This document shows positions 1-9,140 of a DNA stretch of 64,000 nucleotides, one piece after another. A program made the translations under genes and the position numbers. Each line of letters opens with the position of its first letter. The first letter of the stretch is position 1. Below the pieces are notes generated by a model. The model was not told the DNA's origin and did no database searches. It saw only the letters and a list, made by a program, of their open reading frames with translations. The stretch is from Shinella sp. H4-D48 (lineage in GTDB: Bacteria; Pseudomonadota; Alphaproteobacteria; Rhizobiales; Rhizobiaceae). The stretch is taken from the NCBI RefSeq assembly GCF_022637395.1, contig NZ_CP093337.1, forward strand, positions 1,658,001-1,722,000, written 5' to 3'.

Positions 1-799
1 TCGGATTCGCCGCAACAGGCGGAATGACGAGAAAGGCACCATAGACGAGCGCGATCAGCAGGGGCTGATGCACAAGGTAGATGGCGAGACTGTGGCGGCC
101 GGCCTGCTCCAGAAGGGTTTTCCACCAGCGTTTTGTGGTGTGGCCGAAACCGGCAAGACGCGCGGGAAGCGCGCTTGCAACGAACAGTCTGGCGAGCGCG
201 ATGCCGAGCAGCACGGGCGCGATCCATGGCAGGAGCGGCACATAGTCGTTCGAGCGCGGAATATCGATCGAGAGCCCGACCCACCATAGCGCGGGATGGT
301 CGAACAGCGGCGCGCGCAGGTAAAGCGGTGCGACCACGGCGGCCGCCGCCGCCAGCAGCGTCACGACGACCGGCAGCCGCACGAAGACAAGGCCGATCAG
401 GCTCGCTGCCACGATGGCGTGCAGGATACCGAAGAAGATGAAGGTGTCCGGGAAGGCGAACCACGTCGCCACGCTGATGGCGGCTGCGGCAAGGGCGATT
501 TTGCCAAGGCGGATGAAATACGGCCTCGGCCGGAACCCTCGGGCGTGGCCAAGTACCAGGCTGAAGCCGACCAGGAAGAGGAAGCTACCGGCAATGAGGC
601 GCGCGAAGATGCGCCAGCCGCCCGTCGTTGCCGTTTCCGCGTCGATATAGCCGAAATAGCCGAGGTCCCAGGTGAAATGGTAGATCGCCATGGCGATCAG
701 CGCGACGCCGCGCGCCTGGTCGATTAGTGGTATGCGCGGCAGCGGCCGGCTTGCCGTGCCTGTTTCCTGCGCATCTCCGTCAATCACCGTCGTCGTCAT
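1..799 (-). CDS. DUF1624 / heparan-alpha-glucosaminide N-acetyltransferase-like membrane protein (partial)
   Basis: The reverse strand is open from an ATG at 799 to the window edge (266 codons), so the C-terminus is missing. The protein is a multi-pass membrane protein. Residues near 28-45 read DQARGVALIAMAIYHFTWDL, the Asp-Arg-Gly / His-Phe pattern at the start of the DUF1624 family, followed by helices near 68-85, 100-118, 125-140 and 145-160. A late segment SLAIYLVHQP resembles the final helix of acyltransferase-3 and HGSNAT-like proteins. The family moves acyl groups across the membrane onto sugars, but the substrate here is unknown. It is transcribed away from the next gene's 3' end, with about 100 bp between them. 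Confidence 0.85.
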   Translation of the reverse strand, partial: MTTTVIDGDAQETGTASRPLPRIPLIDQARGVALIAMAIYHFTWDLGYFGYIDAETATTGGWRIFARLIAGSFLFLVGFSLVLGHARGFRPRPYFIRLGKIALAAAAISVATWFAFPDTFIFFGILHAIVAASLIGLVFVRLPVVVTLLAAAAAVVAPLYLRAPLFDHPALWWVGLSIDIPRSNDYVPLLPWIAPVLLGIALARLFVASALPARLAGFGHTTKRWWKTLLEQAGRHSLAIYLVHQPLLIALVYGAFLVIPPVAANP

Positions 800-900
800 G
801 GGTCGGGGTCGCCGCATTGCATGGATCCATTATAGAATGTCACGCCAAGCTTGCGCCGGGCGGATGGCCGAAAGGTGGCAAATCGGGAGATGACAAAGCC

Positions 901-1590
901 TCAGTCGAGACTTTCAAGGACAGCCAGGCGGGCTTCCGAATAGAACTGCCGGCGCACGAGCACGATGATGATGCCGATGGTCGTCGCGATGAAGAGGTAG
1001 GGGCTGACGAACCAGCCGAGATATCCGATTGACAGAAAAATCGCCCGAAGCCCCATGTTGAAGTGCTTGGCCGCGAGGATGTTCATGCGGATGACGCGGT
1101 CGGCGGCGAGATCGGCGCCGGCCGGATCCTTGTGGATCTCGCCGCTCATCGGAATGGCGCCCAGGAGGATGGTGCAGTAGTTGAACAGCCGGTAGGACCA
1201 GCCGAATTTGAAGAAGGCGTAACCGAAGATCACGGCGAGCCCGCCGACCTTCATCTCGAAGCCGGCCCGGCTGGCGCGGAACACGCCAGGCAGGTCGTTG
1301 AAGATCGCAAAGACCTGTTCGGTGGCACCGAGCAACGCAAAGCAGCTGCCGAGCGCCAGCAGCGACGTCGACGCGAAGAAGGCCGTGCCGTTCTGAAGCC
1401 CCGCCATGATCTGCGTATCGATCATGCGCAGGTCGCGCTGCATGGCGTTGCGGATCCAGCGCGCACGCTGCGAACTCATCGCGCGGGTGAGGCTTACGCG
1501 GTTGAACAGACGCTTTCGGTCGGTGATCGAGGAATACCCGATCCACAGGACGATGAAGATGGCGAGGGCGACGAGATCCGGGGTGTTCAT
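901..1590 (-). CDS. DUF599 family integral membrane protein
   Basis: This 229-residue protein begins MNTPDLVALAIFIVLWIGYS, a membrane helix right at the N-terminus. The upstream in-frame extension is Arg-rich and unlike a protein start, so the ATG at 1590 was chosen. Further hydrophobic segments lie around residues 65-90, 110-135 and 185-215. The overall pattern (short cytoplasmic loop rich in Arg after helix 1, then helix pairs) fits DUF599, a bacterial family of unknown function common in Rhizobiales. No catalytic motif is visible. It stands alone, separated from the partial acyltransferase by about 100 bp and divergent from the small ORF at 1873. Confidence 0.8.
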   Translation of the reverse strand: MNTPDLVALAIFIVLWIGYSSITDRKRLFNRVSLTRAMSSQRARWIRNAMQRDLRMIDTQIMAGLQNGTAFFASTSLLALGSCFALLGATEQVFAIFNDLPGVFRASRAGFEMKVGGLAVIFGYAFFKFGWSYRLFNYCTILLGAIPMSGEIHKDPAGADLAADRVIRMNILAAKHFNMGLRAIFLSIGYLGWFVSPYLFIATTIGIIIVLVRRQFYSEARLAVLESLD

Positions 1591-1872
1591 GTTAAAGCGT
1601 TGTGCCACGGTTTTTGCATTTTGCAAGCGGCTGCGAAAGCCGCGTTTGCGCCGTTCAGACCTGGGGCGGGATTGAGGCGGATGCATAATGTGCCCCGTCG
1701 CACTCAAGCGTCTGATTTTGCGACAGGTCATGCGTCTGGCGCGGGTCTCTTATGCTCATCGCGCCTTGCTTTGGCCATCTTTGCCGATTGCGTCTTCATC
1801 AAATCTTCATTAAAAAGCACCCCGTCGGCGCCGATGACGGCTGCCGCTCGACATCTTCCACTTGGGGAAATC
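1591..1872. other. Divergent intergenic region
   Basis: This 282-bp gap separates the DUF599 gene (leftward) from the small membrane ORF (rightward). It must hold both promoters. The right half (about 1795-1815) is locally AT-rich. No tRNA, repeat or longer conserved reading frame is visible. Confidence 0.5.
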
Positions 1873-1974
1873 ATGGAAAGTACCGTTCAGAAGTCCTGCT
1901 GGGGCATCACCGTCCGTGCAGTTCTCGGTTTTGGCATCATTCTGGTCATCGCCCATCTGTTTGGCGGCATCTGA
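1873..1974 (+). CDS. 33-residue single-pass membrane peptide (putative)
   Basis: A small reading frame of 33 codons encodes one predicted membrane helix (residues about 14-30, rich in Val, Leu and Ile) after a short polar N-terminus with one Cys. A ribosome-binding site (GGGGAA) lies about five bases before the ATG, and a strong intrinsic terminator follows at 2002-2034. These two signals argue that the frame is a real independent transcript rather than chance. No family is recognised. It could be a membrane regulator or subunit of something encoded elsewhere. The nearest gene downstream, sdaA, is beyond the terminator. Confidence 0.5.
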   Translation: MESTVQKSCWGITVRAVLGFGIILVIAHLFGGI

Positions 1975-2001
1975 AAAGACCGGGCCACAGCCCCTATATA
2001 A

Positions 2002-2034
2002 AGCAGCGCGCTCTTCCAAGACGCGCTGCTTTTG
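2002..2034 (+). terminator. Intrinsic terminator after the 33-residue ORF
   Basis: A perfect 9-bp stem AGCAGCGCG / CGCGCTGCT with an 11-base loop is followed by TTTG TTTT. It separates the small ORF from sdaA. Confidence 0.8.
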
Positions 2035-2152
2035 TTTTGGGGCATGTCGCACCCGTAAAACCCAATGTCGGGCGATCGCCATGAACGCAACGCGTGATAA
2101 CGTAGCTTCGGCGGTCACAGCATAGCCTGCCGCGGCAAGGAGAAGTCCGGGA

Positions 2153-3553
2153 ATGTTCCTTTCGGTTTTTGATGTCTTCAAGATCGGTATCGGTCCGTCG
2201 AGCTCCCACACGATGGGGCCGATGTCCGCGGCGAACCGTTTTCTGGATCTGCTTCTCTCCAGCGACTGGCCGCGCCCGTCCGGCGCGCAGGTCGCGGCTG
2301 TCCGCATGAGCCTGCACGGCTCGCTCGCCTATACCGGCGTCGGCCACGGTTCTGACCGCGCGGTCATTCTGGGGCTGATGGGCGAAAAGCCTGACACGGT
2401 CGATCCCGACCGTATGGATGCCATCGTGGAAGAGGTCGAGCGCACCGGCCGCGTGACTCCGCCCGGCCATCCCGGTTACGCTTTCCAGCCGAAGACCGAC
2501 CTGGTCTTCGACAAGAAGAACCCGCTACCGGGCCACGCCAACGGCATGACCTTTTCAGCCTATGACCGCGACGACCGGCTGCTTCTCAAGCGGGTCTATT
2601 ATTCCGTTGGCGGCGGCTTCGTCGTGACGGATACGGAACTGGAGCAGATGCGCGCCAGCAAGGCGCGCTCCAGCGACAGGAAGGTGCCGTTCCCCTTCGC
2701 GTCCGCAAAGCAAATGCTCGAAATGGCTGAACGCGCCAACATGACGATCGCGCAGATGAAACGCGCGAACGAGGAAACCGCGATGTCGCGCGAGGAGCTG
2801 AATGCCGGCCTCGACCGCATCTGGGAGGCGATGAAGAACTGCATCGACCGCGGCTTGAAGAACGAGGGTATCATGCCGGGCGGGCTCAAGGTCCGCCGTC
2901 GCGCGCGCTCGATCCATGACAAGCTGCAGGAGGAGTGGCGCTCCAACAAGGTGAACCCGCTTCTGGCCAATGACTGGCTGTCCGTCTACGCCATGGCCGT
3001 CAACGAGGAGAACGCCGCCGGCGGCCGCGTCGTCACCTCGCCGACGAACGGTGCTGCCGGCGTCGTGCCAGCCACCATCCGCTATTACCTGCATTTCCAT
3101 GAGGATGCCGATCAGGACGGCATTCGCGATTATCTGCTGACGGCCGCCGCCATCGGCGGCATCATCAAGCACAATGCCTCGATCTCGGGCGCCGAAGTCG
3201 GCTGTCAGGGCGAGGTGGGCTCCGCGTCCGCCATGGCCGCCGCAGGCCTCGCCGCCGTCATGGGCGGCACGCCCGAGCAGGTCGAGAATGCCGCGGAGAT
3301 CGCGCTCGAGCATCATCTGGGCATGACCTGCGATCCGATTGGCGGCCTTGTGCAGGTGCCGTGCATCGAGCGCAACGCGCTTGGTGCTGTCAAGGCCGTG
3401 ACGGCCGCATCGCTCGCCATCAAGGGCGACGGTACGCATTTCGTGCCGCTCGACGCCTGTATCGAGACGATGCGCCAGACCGGCGTCGACATGAACGAGA
3501 AGTACAAGGAAACCTCGACCGGCGGTCTTGCCGTCAATGTCGTGGAGTGCTGA
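2153..3553 (+). CDS. sdaA: L-serine ammonia-lyase (L-serine dehydratase), single chain
   Basis: The enzyme converts L-serine to pyruvate and ammonia using an oxygen-sensitive 4Fe-4S cluster. The 466-residue length fits the one-chain bacterial type, with the beta domain at about 1-160 and the alpha domain at about 185-460. Residues 14-20 are GPSSSHT, the hallmark of the beta domain. The alpha domain has [12 protein letters not shown], then [20 protein letters not shown] and [19 protein letters not shown], which carry the cluster cysteines. An AAGGAG ribosome-binding site lies upstream of the ATG at 2153. It is preceded by a terminator and followed by a DUF1489 gene 73 bp on, so it is probably expressed from its own promoter. 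Confidence 0.97.
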   Translation: MFLSVFDVFKIGIGPSSSHTMGPMSAANRFLDLLLSSDWPRPSGAQVAAVRMSLHGSLAYTGVGHGSDRAVILGLMGEKPDTVDPDRMDAIVEEVERTGRVTPPGHPGYAFQPKTDLVFDKKNPLPGHANGMTFSAYDRDDRLLLKRVYYSVGGGFVVTDTELEQMRASKARSSDRKVPFPFASAKQMLEMAERANMTIAQMKRANEETAMSREELNAGLDRIWEAMKNCIDRGLKNEGIMPGGLKVRRRARSIHDKLQEEWRSNKVNPLLANDWLSVYAMAVNEENAAGGRVVTSPTNGAAGVVPATIRYYLHFHEDADQDGIRDYLLTAAAIGGIIKHNASISGAEVGCQGEVGSASAMAAAGLAAVMGGTPEQVENAAEIALEHHLGMTCDPIGGLVQVPCIERNALGAVKAVTAASLAIKGDGTHFVPLDACIETMRQTGVDMNEKYKETSTGGLAVNVVEC

Positions 3554-3626
3554 GCCTCCACCTTTGCCTGTGGAATGCGACACGGCGGCCCCTTGACCCG
3601 GCCGCCGCAAGGGCGTTCAAGACATC

Positions 3627-4064
3627 ATGGCGCTTCATCTCATAAAACTCTGTGTCGGTGCCGATACGATCGACGACCTGCGCGAATGGGTGTCCGAACG
3701 CTCGCTGATCGCGATGGCGGCGGGCATGGAGGCTCATTCCAGCCACATAACCCGCATGATCCCAAAGCGGGACCAGGAGCTGCTCGACGGCGGCTCGCTC
3801 TACTGGGTCATCAAGGGACAGGTCCAGGCGCGCCAGCGCCTCCTCGACATCAAGACCTTCACCGATGTCGACGGTATCTCGCGCTGTGAGCTGGTGCTGG
3901 GTTCCGAAGTGATCGAGACCGAGTTTCAGCCGCGCCGCGCCTTTCAGGGCTGGCGCTACCTGACCGCCGAAGACGCCCCGCGCGATCTCGGGAACATGGG
4001 CGAAGGCACCGCCGACCTGCCGATGGAGCTGCGGCGCGAACTCGCCGAACTCGGCCTCCTCTGA
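3627..4064 (+). CDS. DUF1489 family protein
   Basis: This 145-residue soluble protein begins MALHLIKLCVGADTIDDL, the characteristic opening of DUF1489, an alphaproteobacterial family of unknown function. Other family-like stretches are HITRMIPKRDQELLDGGSLY and VIKGQVQARQRLLDI. The length matches the family. No enzyme motif is obvious. It follows sdaA on the same strand and may share its transcript. Confidence 0.88.
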   Translation: MALHLIKLCVGADTIDDLREWVSERSLIAMAAGMEAHSSHITRMIPKRDQELLDGGSLYWVIKGQVQARQRLLDIKTFTDVDGISRCELVLGSEVIETEFQPRRAFQGWRYLTAEDAPRDLGNMGEGTADLPMELRRELAELGLL

Positions 4065-4154
4065 AATCGCCGAACCGCACGTCCTCGATCGCGTTTCAGG
4101 TCTCGGCAGCCGGCGCGTTGCGGCATGACGATCCCGTTCAACAACGAGGATATC

Positions 4155-5183
4155 ATGCTCAAGACGCTTCTTTTGACGGCCGCATTGTTTTCGGCCGCGA
4201 CGACAGCCTCTCATGCCGGCGCGACCGGCTTCCGTGAGATCGCGGTGCCCGGCACCGACCGACCACTTTCCGCCGTGCTCTGGTATCCGACCAACGATGA
4301 CGGGAAGGGAGAATCTGTCGGCGAAAATGTCGTCTTTCTCGGCACGTCGGCCGTTCGTAATGCTGCACTGGACGGCAAGCGCCATCCTCTGGTCGTGCTG
4401 TCGCACGGTTATCGCGGAAACTGGCGCAATCTCGGCTGGCTCGCGGGCGAACTGGCTGCGCGCGGCTACGTCGTCGCCGCGGTAGACCATCCCGGCACCA
4501 CGACCTTCGATCATAGCTCCGCGCAGGCTGCGCGGCTTTCCGAGCGTCCGCACGATCTCAGCCGTCTTATCGACGCGCTGGTGGCCGACAGGGAGGTCGG
4601 TGCCGGCATCGATACCGGGCGCATCGCAGCCATCGGTCATTCGCTGGGTGGCTGGACGGTGATGGCGCTTGCCGGCGCTCGTGTCGATACGGAACGCTTC
4701 GCCGCAGACTGCAAGGTGAACACGAGCCCGCGCGCCTGCGAACTCTCGGGTGAGCTTGGCCTTGATCCAACGAGTGCGGAGCGTGACCGGATCGAAGGCG
4801 ATCTTCACGATCCGCGCATCAGCGCTGTCGTGTCCCTCGATCTCGGCCTCGCACGCAGCTTCACGCCGGAAAGTCTTGCGGCGCTTCATTCTCCCGTCCT
4901 CGTCATTGCCGCGGGCATCGATATCGGTGACATGCCGGCCGATCTTGAATCGGGCACACTGGCCCGTGGCCTGCCCAAGGCCAGCAGCGACTATGTTCTC
5001 ATTCCCGACGCCATGCATTTCAGTTTCCTGCAGATCTGCAAGCCGGGTGCTGCGGCGCCGATTGAAGCCGACACGCCGGGAGACGGTATCGTCTGCGAGG
5101 ATCACGGAAAAAGAACGCGGGCGGAAATCCACAGCGAGGTGACGGACCGCGTCGTCAGTTTTCTCGGGAAGGCCCTGCCGTGA
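4155..5183 (+). CDS. Secreted alpha/beta hydrolase (PAF-acetylhydrolase / dienelactone hydrolase-like)
   Basis: This 342-residue protein starts with a signal peptide (residues 1-21, ending ATTASHA), so the ATG at 4155 is preferred to the one at 4125. The hydrolase fold shows the oxyanion region VVLSHGYRGNW near residue 80 and the nucleophile elbow AAIGHSLGGW with Ser163. A late His in DAMHFSF is the likely catalytic base. Such proteins are periplasmic or secreted esterases, and the substrate here is not known. Its 3' end overlaps the 3' end of the convergent AraC gene by 29 bp, so read-through of either gene makes antisense RNA to the other. Confidence 0.85.
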   Translation: MLKTLLLTAALFSAATTASHAGATGFREIAVPGTDRPLSAVLWYPTNDDGKGESVGENVVFLGTSAVRNAALDGKRHPLVVLSHGYRGNWRNLGWLAGELAARGYVVAAVDHPGTTTFDHSSAQAARLSERPHDLSRLIDALVADREVGAGIDTGRIAAIGHSLGGWTVMALAGARVDTERFAADCKVNTSPRACELSGELGLDPTSAERDRIEGDLHDPRISAVVSLDLGLARSFTPESLAALHSPVLVIAAGIDIGDMPADLESGTLARGLPKASSDYVLIPDAMHFSFLQICKPGAAAPIEADTPGDGIVCEDHGKRTRAEIHSEVTDRVVSFLGKALP

Positions 5184-6195
5184 CGGAGCGGCGATAATCC
5201 GACGGCGTGAGGCCGGTAGCTTTCAGGAATTCGCGATTGAAGTTGGACTTCGTCTGGAAACCGGCCTCAAACATGACCGAGGTGACGGGCATGTCCGTCT
5301 CCGCCAGAAGCCGCCTGGCCTCTTCGAGCCGGTAGACATTGATGAACTGCGAAACGTTGCATCCCTGTTGCCGGTTGACGGCGCTGGAAATCTGGCGTGC
5401 GGGGATGCCCGCGCGCCGTGCGAGCCTGATGAGGGTGAGGTCGGGATCGCGAAACAGCATCCTCTCGCGCACTACCCGGTCGACCGCCGCGACGATGCGC
5501 CCGTCGTCCTCGTTCGCCGCCCTGGCCGGTTCGGCCCCTGCGGCTTCGGGGGCGTCTTCGCCAGGCACGCTGCCGCCGATCACCGCGACGGCGTAAGCCA
5601 GAACCGGCAGCAGAAGGATGTTGCCAATGGTGACGATGGCTGCGGCGTGGCCGCCGCTGAAGAGGCCGAAGTCGACCGCGATCGAAAGGTCCACGACTGC
5701 GGATACGATCAGCATGGCACCGGCGGCGAGCGTCGCCATCCGTGCTGCGGGCGCGTCGCTCAGCCGCGTTGCGGCAAAGCCATCCGGTCCGCTGCGCGCA
5801 AGCCGAAGCAGCGCGATGCCATAGCCGACATAGAGACCGGCAAGAACGAGATCGAGAGGCGACTGCCAGACGCGCCAGCCCGCGGAGAGCGCGAAGACGA
5901 CTGCGACCGGCAGGAAATGCCGCCACCGGGCCGCGCGAAGCGGGGACCGGCTTCGCGTGAAGCAAAGCCAGGCGATCGGCGGCGGCATCGCGGCGAGAAC
6001 CGGCTGGAGGAAGCGCACGACCGGCAGGTCCACTGTCCATCGCAGACCGACCGCGACGGCGACGATCATGCAGGCCGTCACGAAGCCGATGGCCGGGCGC
6101 AACCCCGTTTCGCGCGTGAGCACGAGCCGCATCAGAAGAACGGCAAGCAGAAGCGCGATGACGAAGGGAAGGGGAATGGCAGGCATAGTCTGCAC
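5155..6195 (-). CDS. AraC-family transcriptional regulator with membrane-spanning N-terminal half
   Basis: The C-terminal 100 residues form an AraC-type double helix-turn-helix: LTLIRLARRAGIPARQISSA is the first and FINVYRLEEARRLL plus VMFEAGFQTKSNFNREFLKA the second. The first 210 residues contain about seven hydrophobic segments, so the regulator is probably membrane-embedded and senses an envelope or small-molecule signal directly. The total is 346 residues. This architecture is known in a subset of AraC regulators. It converges with the secreted hydrolase gene, which it may or may not control; there is no shared promoter. Confidence 0.9.
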   Translation of the reverse strand: MQTMPAIPLPFVIALLLAVLLMRLVLTRETGLRPAIGFVTACMIVAVAVGLRWTVDLPVVRFLQPVLAAMPPPIAWLCFTRSRSPLRAARWRHFLPVAVVFALSAGWRVWQSPLDLVLAGLYVGYGIALLRLARSGPDGFAATRLSDAPAARMATLAAGAMLIVSAVVDLSIAVDFGLFSGGHAAAIVTIGNILLLPVLAYAVAVIGGSVPGEDAPEAAGAEPARAANEDDGRIVAAVDRVVRERMLFRDPDLTLIRLARRAGIPARQISSAVNRQQGCNVSQFINVYRLEEARRLLAETDMPVTSVMFEAGFQTKSNFNREFLKATGLTPSDYRRSVTAGPSREN

Positions 6196-6245
6196 GGAGA
6201 TTTCGGCCCGCCTCTAGGGTGGACCGAGGGGTGGGACGCCAAGGA

Positions 6246-6518
6246 TCAGCGAAGCCGCAGGCGCACCGGATGACGTCGCTCGTTGACGCCGACATGCAGG
6301 TGGATGCCGGCGGAGGGCTGGCCGGAGCGCCAGGCCCGCGCACCATGCGCCAGCAGCATCCCGACCAGGTCCTTCGTCTTGTTGCGGGAACGGCCGAGCC
6401 CGATATCCGCGATCCGCATCGCTGCCTCGTGCAGCGGGTGGAGCGTGCCCTTCAGCGGCCGGCGCTTTCCGTCACGCGCTGCGGAGGGGACATCGAAGAG
6501 GTTTTCGTTCATCGCCAT
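6246..6518 (-). CDS. Hypothetical small basic protein, 90 residues
   Basis: An ATG at 6518 with a GAGG ribosome-binding site six bases upstream opens a 90-codon frame beginning MAMNENLFDVPSAARDGKRR. The protein is basic and soluble, with no signal or membrane segment. The middle part, IADIGLGRSRNKTKDLVGML, looks helical and could bind nucleic acid, but no family is recognised. An in-frame ATG at 6536 would remove the good ribosome-binding site, so it was not used. Two direct repeats lie just upstream and may be its control site. It could still be a chance frame. Confidence 0.5.
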   Translation of the reverse strand: MAMNENLFDVPSAARDGKRRPLKGTLHPLHEAAMRIADIGLGRSRNKTKDLVGMLLAHGARAWRSGQPSAGIHLHVGVNERRHPVRLRLR

Positions 6519-6528
6519 GATCTGCCTC

Positions 6529-6613
6529 GTACGCAATACCTATCGAGGATGGCCGGGCCGGTACGCGGCTTCGACCTGCCTTCATCCGCAGCCACCGGTA
6601 CGCAATACCTGTC
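6529..6613. repeat. Pair of 16-bp direct repeats
   Basis: GTACGCAATACCTATC (6529-6544) recurs as GTACGCAATACCTGTC (6598-6613), 15 of 16 identical and 69 bp apart. The first copy overlaps the 5' leader of the 90-residue ORF at 6246-6518. The spacing is close to a whole number of helical turns (about 6.6), so they could be a pair of operator sites, but this is inference. Confidence 0.65.
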
Positions 6614-6645
6614 CGGGGCTGGTGCGGCATGAATGCTTTATTCGT

Positions 6646-6670
6646 GGGTCGCATCGCGGGGATGCGGCCC
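6646..6670 (-). terminator. Possible weak terminator after the carboxypeptidase gene
   Basis: A 10-bp stem GGGTCGCATC / GATGCGGCCC (one wobble pair) with a five-base loop sits seven bases past the carboxypeptidase stop codon. It lacks a clear U-run on the minus strand, so it may be an RNA-stability hairpin. Confidence 0.4.
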
Positions 6671-6677
6671 CTGTTCG

Positions 6678-8129
6678 TTACTGTTGGCTTGCCCAGCAGG
6701 CGAAGCCCTTCCTTTTCAAGGCCTTGCAGGCGGCTGCCGCACGGTCCTGATTGTCGAAGCCGCCGAAGCGTGCGCGGTAGAGCTGTGCGCTGCCGCTGTT
6801 GACGGCCACCGTGAACGGGGTTGCAGCAGAGAGTGCGCGACCGCCCTGGTCCTTGGCCTTCGCCAGAAGCTTCTGGGCCTGGTCCTGGTCCGGCGTGGCG
6901 CCGATCTGGATGACCCAGCCTGCGGGCAGCGCCTGCGTCGCCTTGGCGACGGCCGAGGTCGTCAGCTGGTCGACGCCGCCGCCCTGTTCGGTCAGGTCTT
7001 CAGGCGGCAACACGGCGTCGCGCTGGACCTTCAACGTGGCAGCCAGTGCGCGCTTTCCGACGACTTCAGCACTGCTCTCCGTCGTGGCGGCATAGGCCGT
7101 CTCGATGCGGCTTTCCTGGTAGCGGTATGACGGCACGGGGCCGTTTTCCGGCAGATCCAGGCCACCCGCGACGGACGCCGTTGCAGCGGTGGAGGCCACT
7201 TCCGCGGTCAGTGTCGGCGCGGCCTTGGTCTGGGCGATCAGCTCGCCATTGCCGCGACGGGAGGCCTGCGGCATGTAGGTGGCGATGAGCTTACGCATCT
7301 GCTGGTCGCGGGCAGCGCCCGAACGGCCACCGATCACCACGCCGACGACGCTGCGGCCGTCGGCCTGAGCGGACGTGACGAGGTTGTAGCCGGAAGCGCG
7401 GGTATAGCCGGTCTTGATGCCGTCGACGCCACGCACGCTGCCGAGCAGGCGGTTATGGCCATTGATGGTCTGCTTTCCGAAGCGAAAGCTGCGGACCGAG
7501 AAATAGTCGTAATACTGCGGGAAGTGCTGACGCAGTGCGATGCCGAGGCGTGCCTGGTCGCGGGCGGTGGTCACCTGCGCCGAATTCGGAAGGCCGTTGG
7601 CATTGCGGTAGACGGTCCGCGTCATGCCGAGCGCGCGAGCCTTCTGTGTCATCATGCGTGCGAAGCGCTCTTCCGAACCGCCCAGCATCTCGGCCAGTGC
7701 CGTGGAGGCATCGTTGGCGGAGCGGGTGATGAGGCCGAGCATGGCCTGTTCGACCGTGATGGAGTTGCCGACGCCGACGCCGAGCTTGGTCGGCGGCTCG
7801 CTTGCGGCGTTCTTGGAGAACGGAACGCGGGTGTTAAGCTTGATCTTGCCGGCTTCGAGGGCTTCGAAGGTCAGGTACAGCGTCATCATCTTGGTGAGAG
7901 ACGCGGGAAAGCGCAGTTCGTCCGCGCTGTCGCTGTAGAGCACCTTGCCCGTCTTGGCGTCGATGACGATGCCGGCATATTTCGGATTGGCCTGAGCGGG
8001 CGTAGCGACGGTCGCAGTGGCGGCGACTATTCCGACCATCACCAGACTTTTCGCCGCATTGGCAATTGCCTGGACAGAGCGAGGCAGAAAATCGAGGAAC
8101 ACGGTAGGGGACACTAGGCTACTCTTCAT
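6678..8129 (-). CDS. D-alanyl-D-alanine carboxypeptidase (S11 family) with C-terminal SPOR domain
   Basis: This penicillin-binding protein trims D-Ala from peptidoglycan stem peptides in the periplasm. The ATG at 8129 places a membrane or signal segment (VMVGIVAATATVATPAQA) near residues 30-47. The S11 motifs are all present: S-L-T-K in FPASLTKMMT, S-A-N in SANDASTALAE and K-T-G in IKTGYTRASG. The C-terminal part, from AGWVIQIGATPDQDQAQK to the end, matches a SPOR domain, which binds denuded glycan strands and targets proteins to division sites. The length is 483 residues. It is a monocistronic gene on the minus strand. Confidence 0.93.
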   Translation of the reverse strand: MKSSLVSPTVFLDFLPRSVQAIANAAKSLVMVGIVAATATVATPAQANPKYAGIVIDAKTGKVLYSDSADELRFPASLTKMMTLYLTFEALEAGKIKLNTRVPFSKNAASEPPTKLGVGVGNSITVEQAMLGLITRSANDASTALAEMLGGSEERFARMMTQKARALGMTRTVYRNANGLPNSAQVTTARDQARLGIALRQHFPQYYDYFSVRSFRFGKQTINGHNRLLGSVRGVDGIKTGYTRASGYNLVTSAQADGRSVVGVVIGGRSGAARDQQMRKLIATYMPQASRRGNGELIAQTKAAPTLTAEVASTAATASVAGGLDLPENGPVPSYRYQESRIETAYAATTESSAEVVGKRALAATLKVQRDAVLPPEDLTEQGGGVDQLTTSAVAKATQALPAGWVIQIGATPDQDQAQKLLAKAKDQGGRALSAATPFTVAVNSGSAQLYRARFGGFDNQDRAAAACKALKRKGFACWASQQ

Positions 8130-8249
8130 TCTCGGATTGCACATGTGGCCCGGATGGGAGGTTTCCGGACGACTGATCCCGGCACAGTAGCGGCACAGCG
8201 TTACCAATCGGTTTATGATGAATCATTGGTTGCTGATGCCTGTACTTTT

Positions 8250-9029
8250 TTATCGGGCTTTGGCGGTGGTGGTGACGCGACCGTCCTCGACGAGGGCGCG
8301 GCCGAGATAATCGCGCATGCGGGCCTCGATGGCCTGCCACTGCGGCAAAAGTCTGCTCGAGAAGCGATAAAGCACAGAAAGATCGCGGCCGATGTGGATA
8401 TCGCGCTGGCAATCGGCGCTGGTCGACTGCTTTTCGTCCGTCGGCATCATGCAGCGCACCGCGTAGTCCGCGCCGTCGGGCAGGGTGCCTGTAAAGAAAA
8501 CCTCGTCGCCGTAGGCGGAATCGCCCTTGAGGCGGCGCAGCAGGAGGCCGGCGGGGCCTGGCTCCGCGCGCTCATCGAAAAGCTGGCTGTAGATCGGGCC
8601 GAGCCGCCCCGACATGTCCTTCGACATCGTGCTTTGCGACAGGTTGAGGAAGACCAGACCTTCCGGCCGGCTGGCATCGTTGAAACGAAGCCGCTCAGTA
8701 TTCGAATAACCGGCCATTTCCGGCCAGGTCAGGTAAAGGTCTATCCGCTCGGCGCGGCCGATCCTGCGCTGTTCCTCGAAGCGGATGGTGTTCGCGGGCA
8801 GGCGAACGTGGTCTTGGCCGACGATGATATCAAGGACTTCGGTGTTTTCGGTGTGGCCAGCCAGTGCGATGCGTTCGCCCATCAGGCGACCGCCCAGGCT
8901 GATCGCGACCGTCAGTGCCGCAAGCGCTGCAACGCCGATGGTAAGGCGCGTCAGCAGGCGATTGGAAATCAGCGGCGCATGCGTTTCCTCGCCGGTCGTT
9001 GCCGCAGCCATCTTTCCCTCGCGATTCAT
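8250..9029 (-). CDS. Conserved hypothetical membrane-anchored protein, 259 residues
   Basis: A short cytoplasmic N-terminus leads into one membrane helix at about residues 28-48 (LTIGVAALAALTVAISLG), followed by a 200-residue periplasmic part. That part has two Cys residues (in VRCMMP and SADCQRD) that could form a disulfide. No known domain is recognised. Two ATGs are possible, at 9029 and six codons inside it; both have purine-rich leaders. It lies between the carboxypeptidase and a BTLCP peptidase gene on the same strand, all with envelope-facing products. Confidence 0.75.
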   Translation of the reverse strand: MNREGKMAAATTGEETHAPLISNRLLTRLTIGVAALAALTVAISLGGRLMGERIALAGHTENTEVLDIIVGQDHVRLPANTIRFEEQRRIGRAERIDLYLTWPEMAGYSNTERLRFNDASRPEGLVFLNLSQSTMSKDMSGRLGPIYSQLFDERAEPGPAGLLLRRLKGDSAYGDEVFFTGTLPDGADYAVRCMMPTDEKQSTSADCQRDIHIGRDLSVLYRFSSRLLPQWQAIEARMRDYLGRALVEDGRVTTTAKAR

Positions 9030-9107
9030 CGGGTCGAACCTTCCGGGAGCGTCTGCGAACAGGGTTAATTTTTGGTTGATGGCGTTTACTCTGGTCGTGA
9101 AAAGAAA

Positions 9108-9140
9108 GCGGCCGGTTCCGGGGACAACGGAACCGGCCGC
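9108..9140 (-). terminator. Strong intrinsic terminator after the BTLCP gene
   Basis: A perfect 13-bp inverted repeat (GCGGCCGGTTCCG / CGGAACCGGCCGC) encloses a seven-base loop. On the minus strand it is followed by TTTCTTTTC, so it ends transcription of the gene at 9248-9847. Confidence 0.88.
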
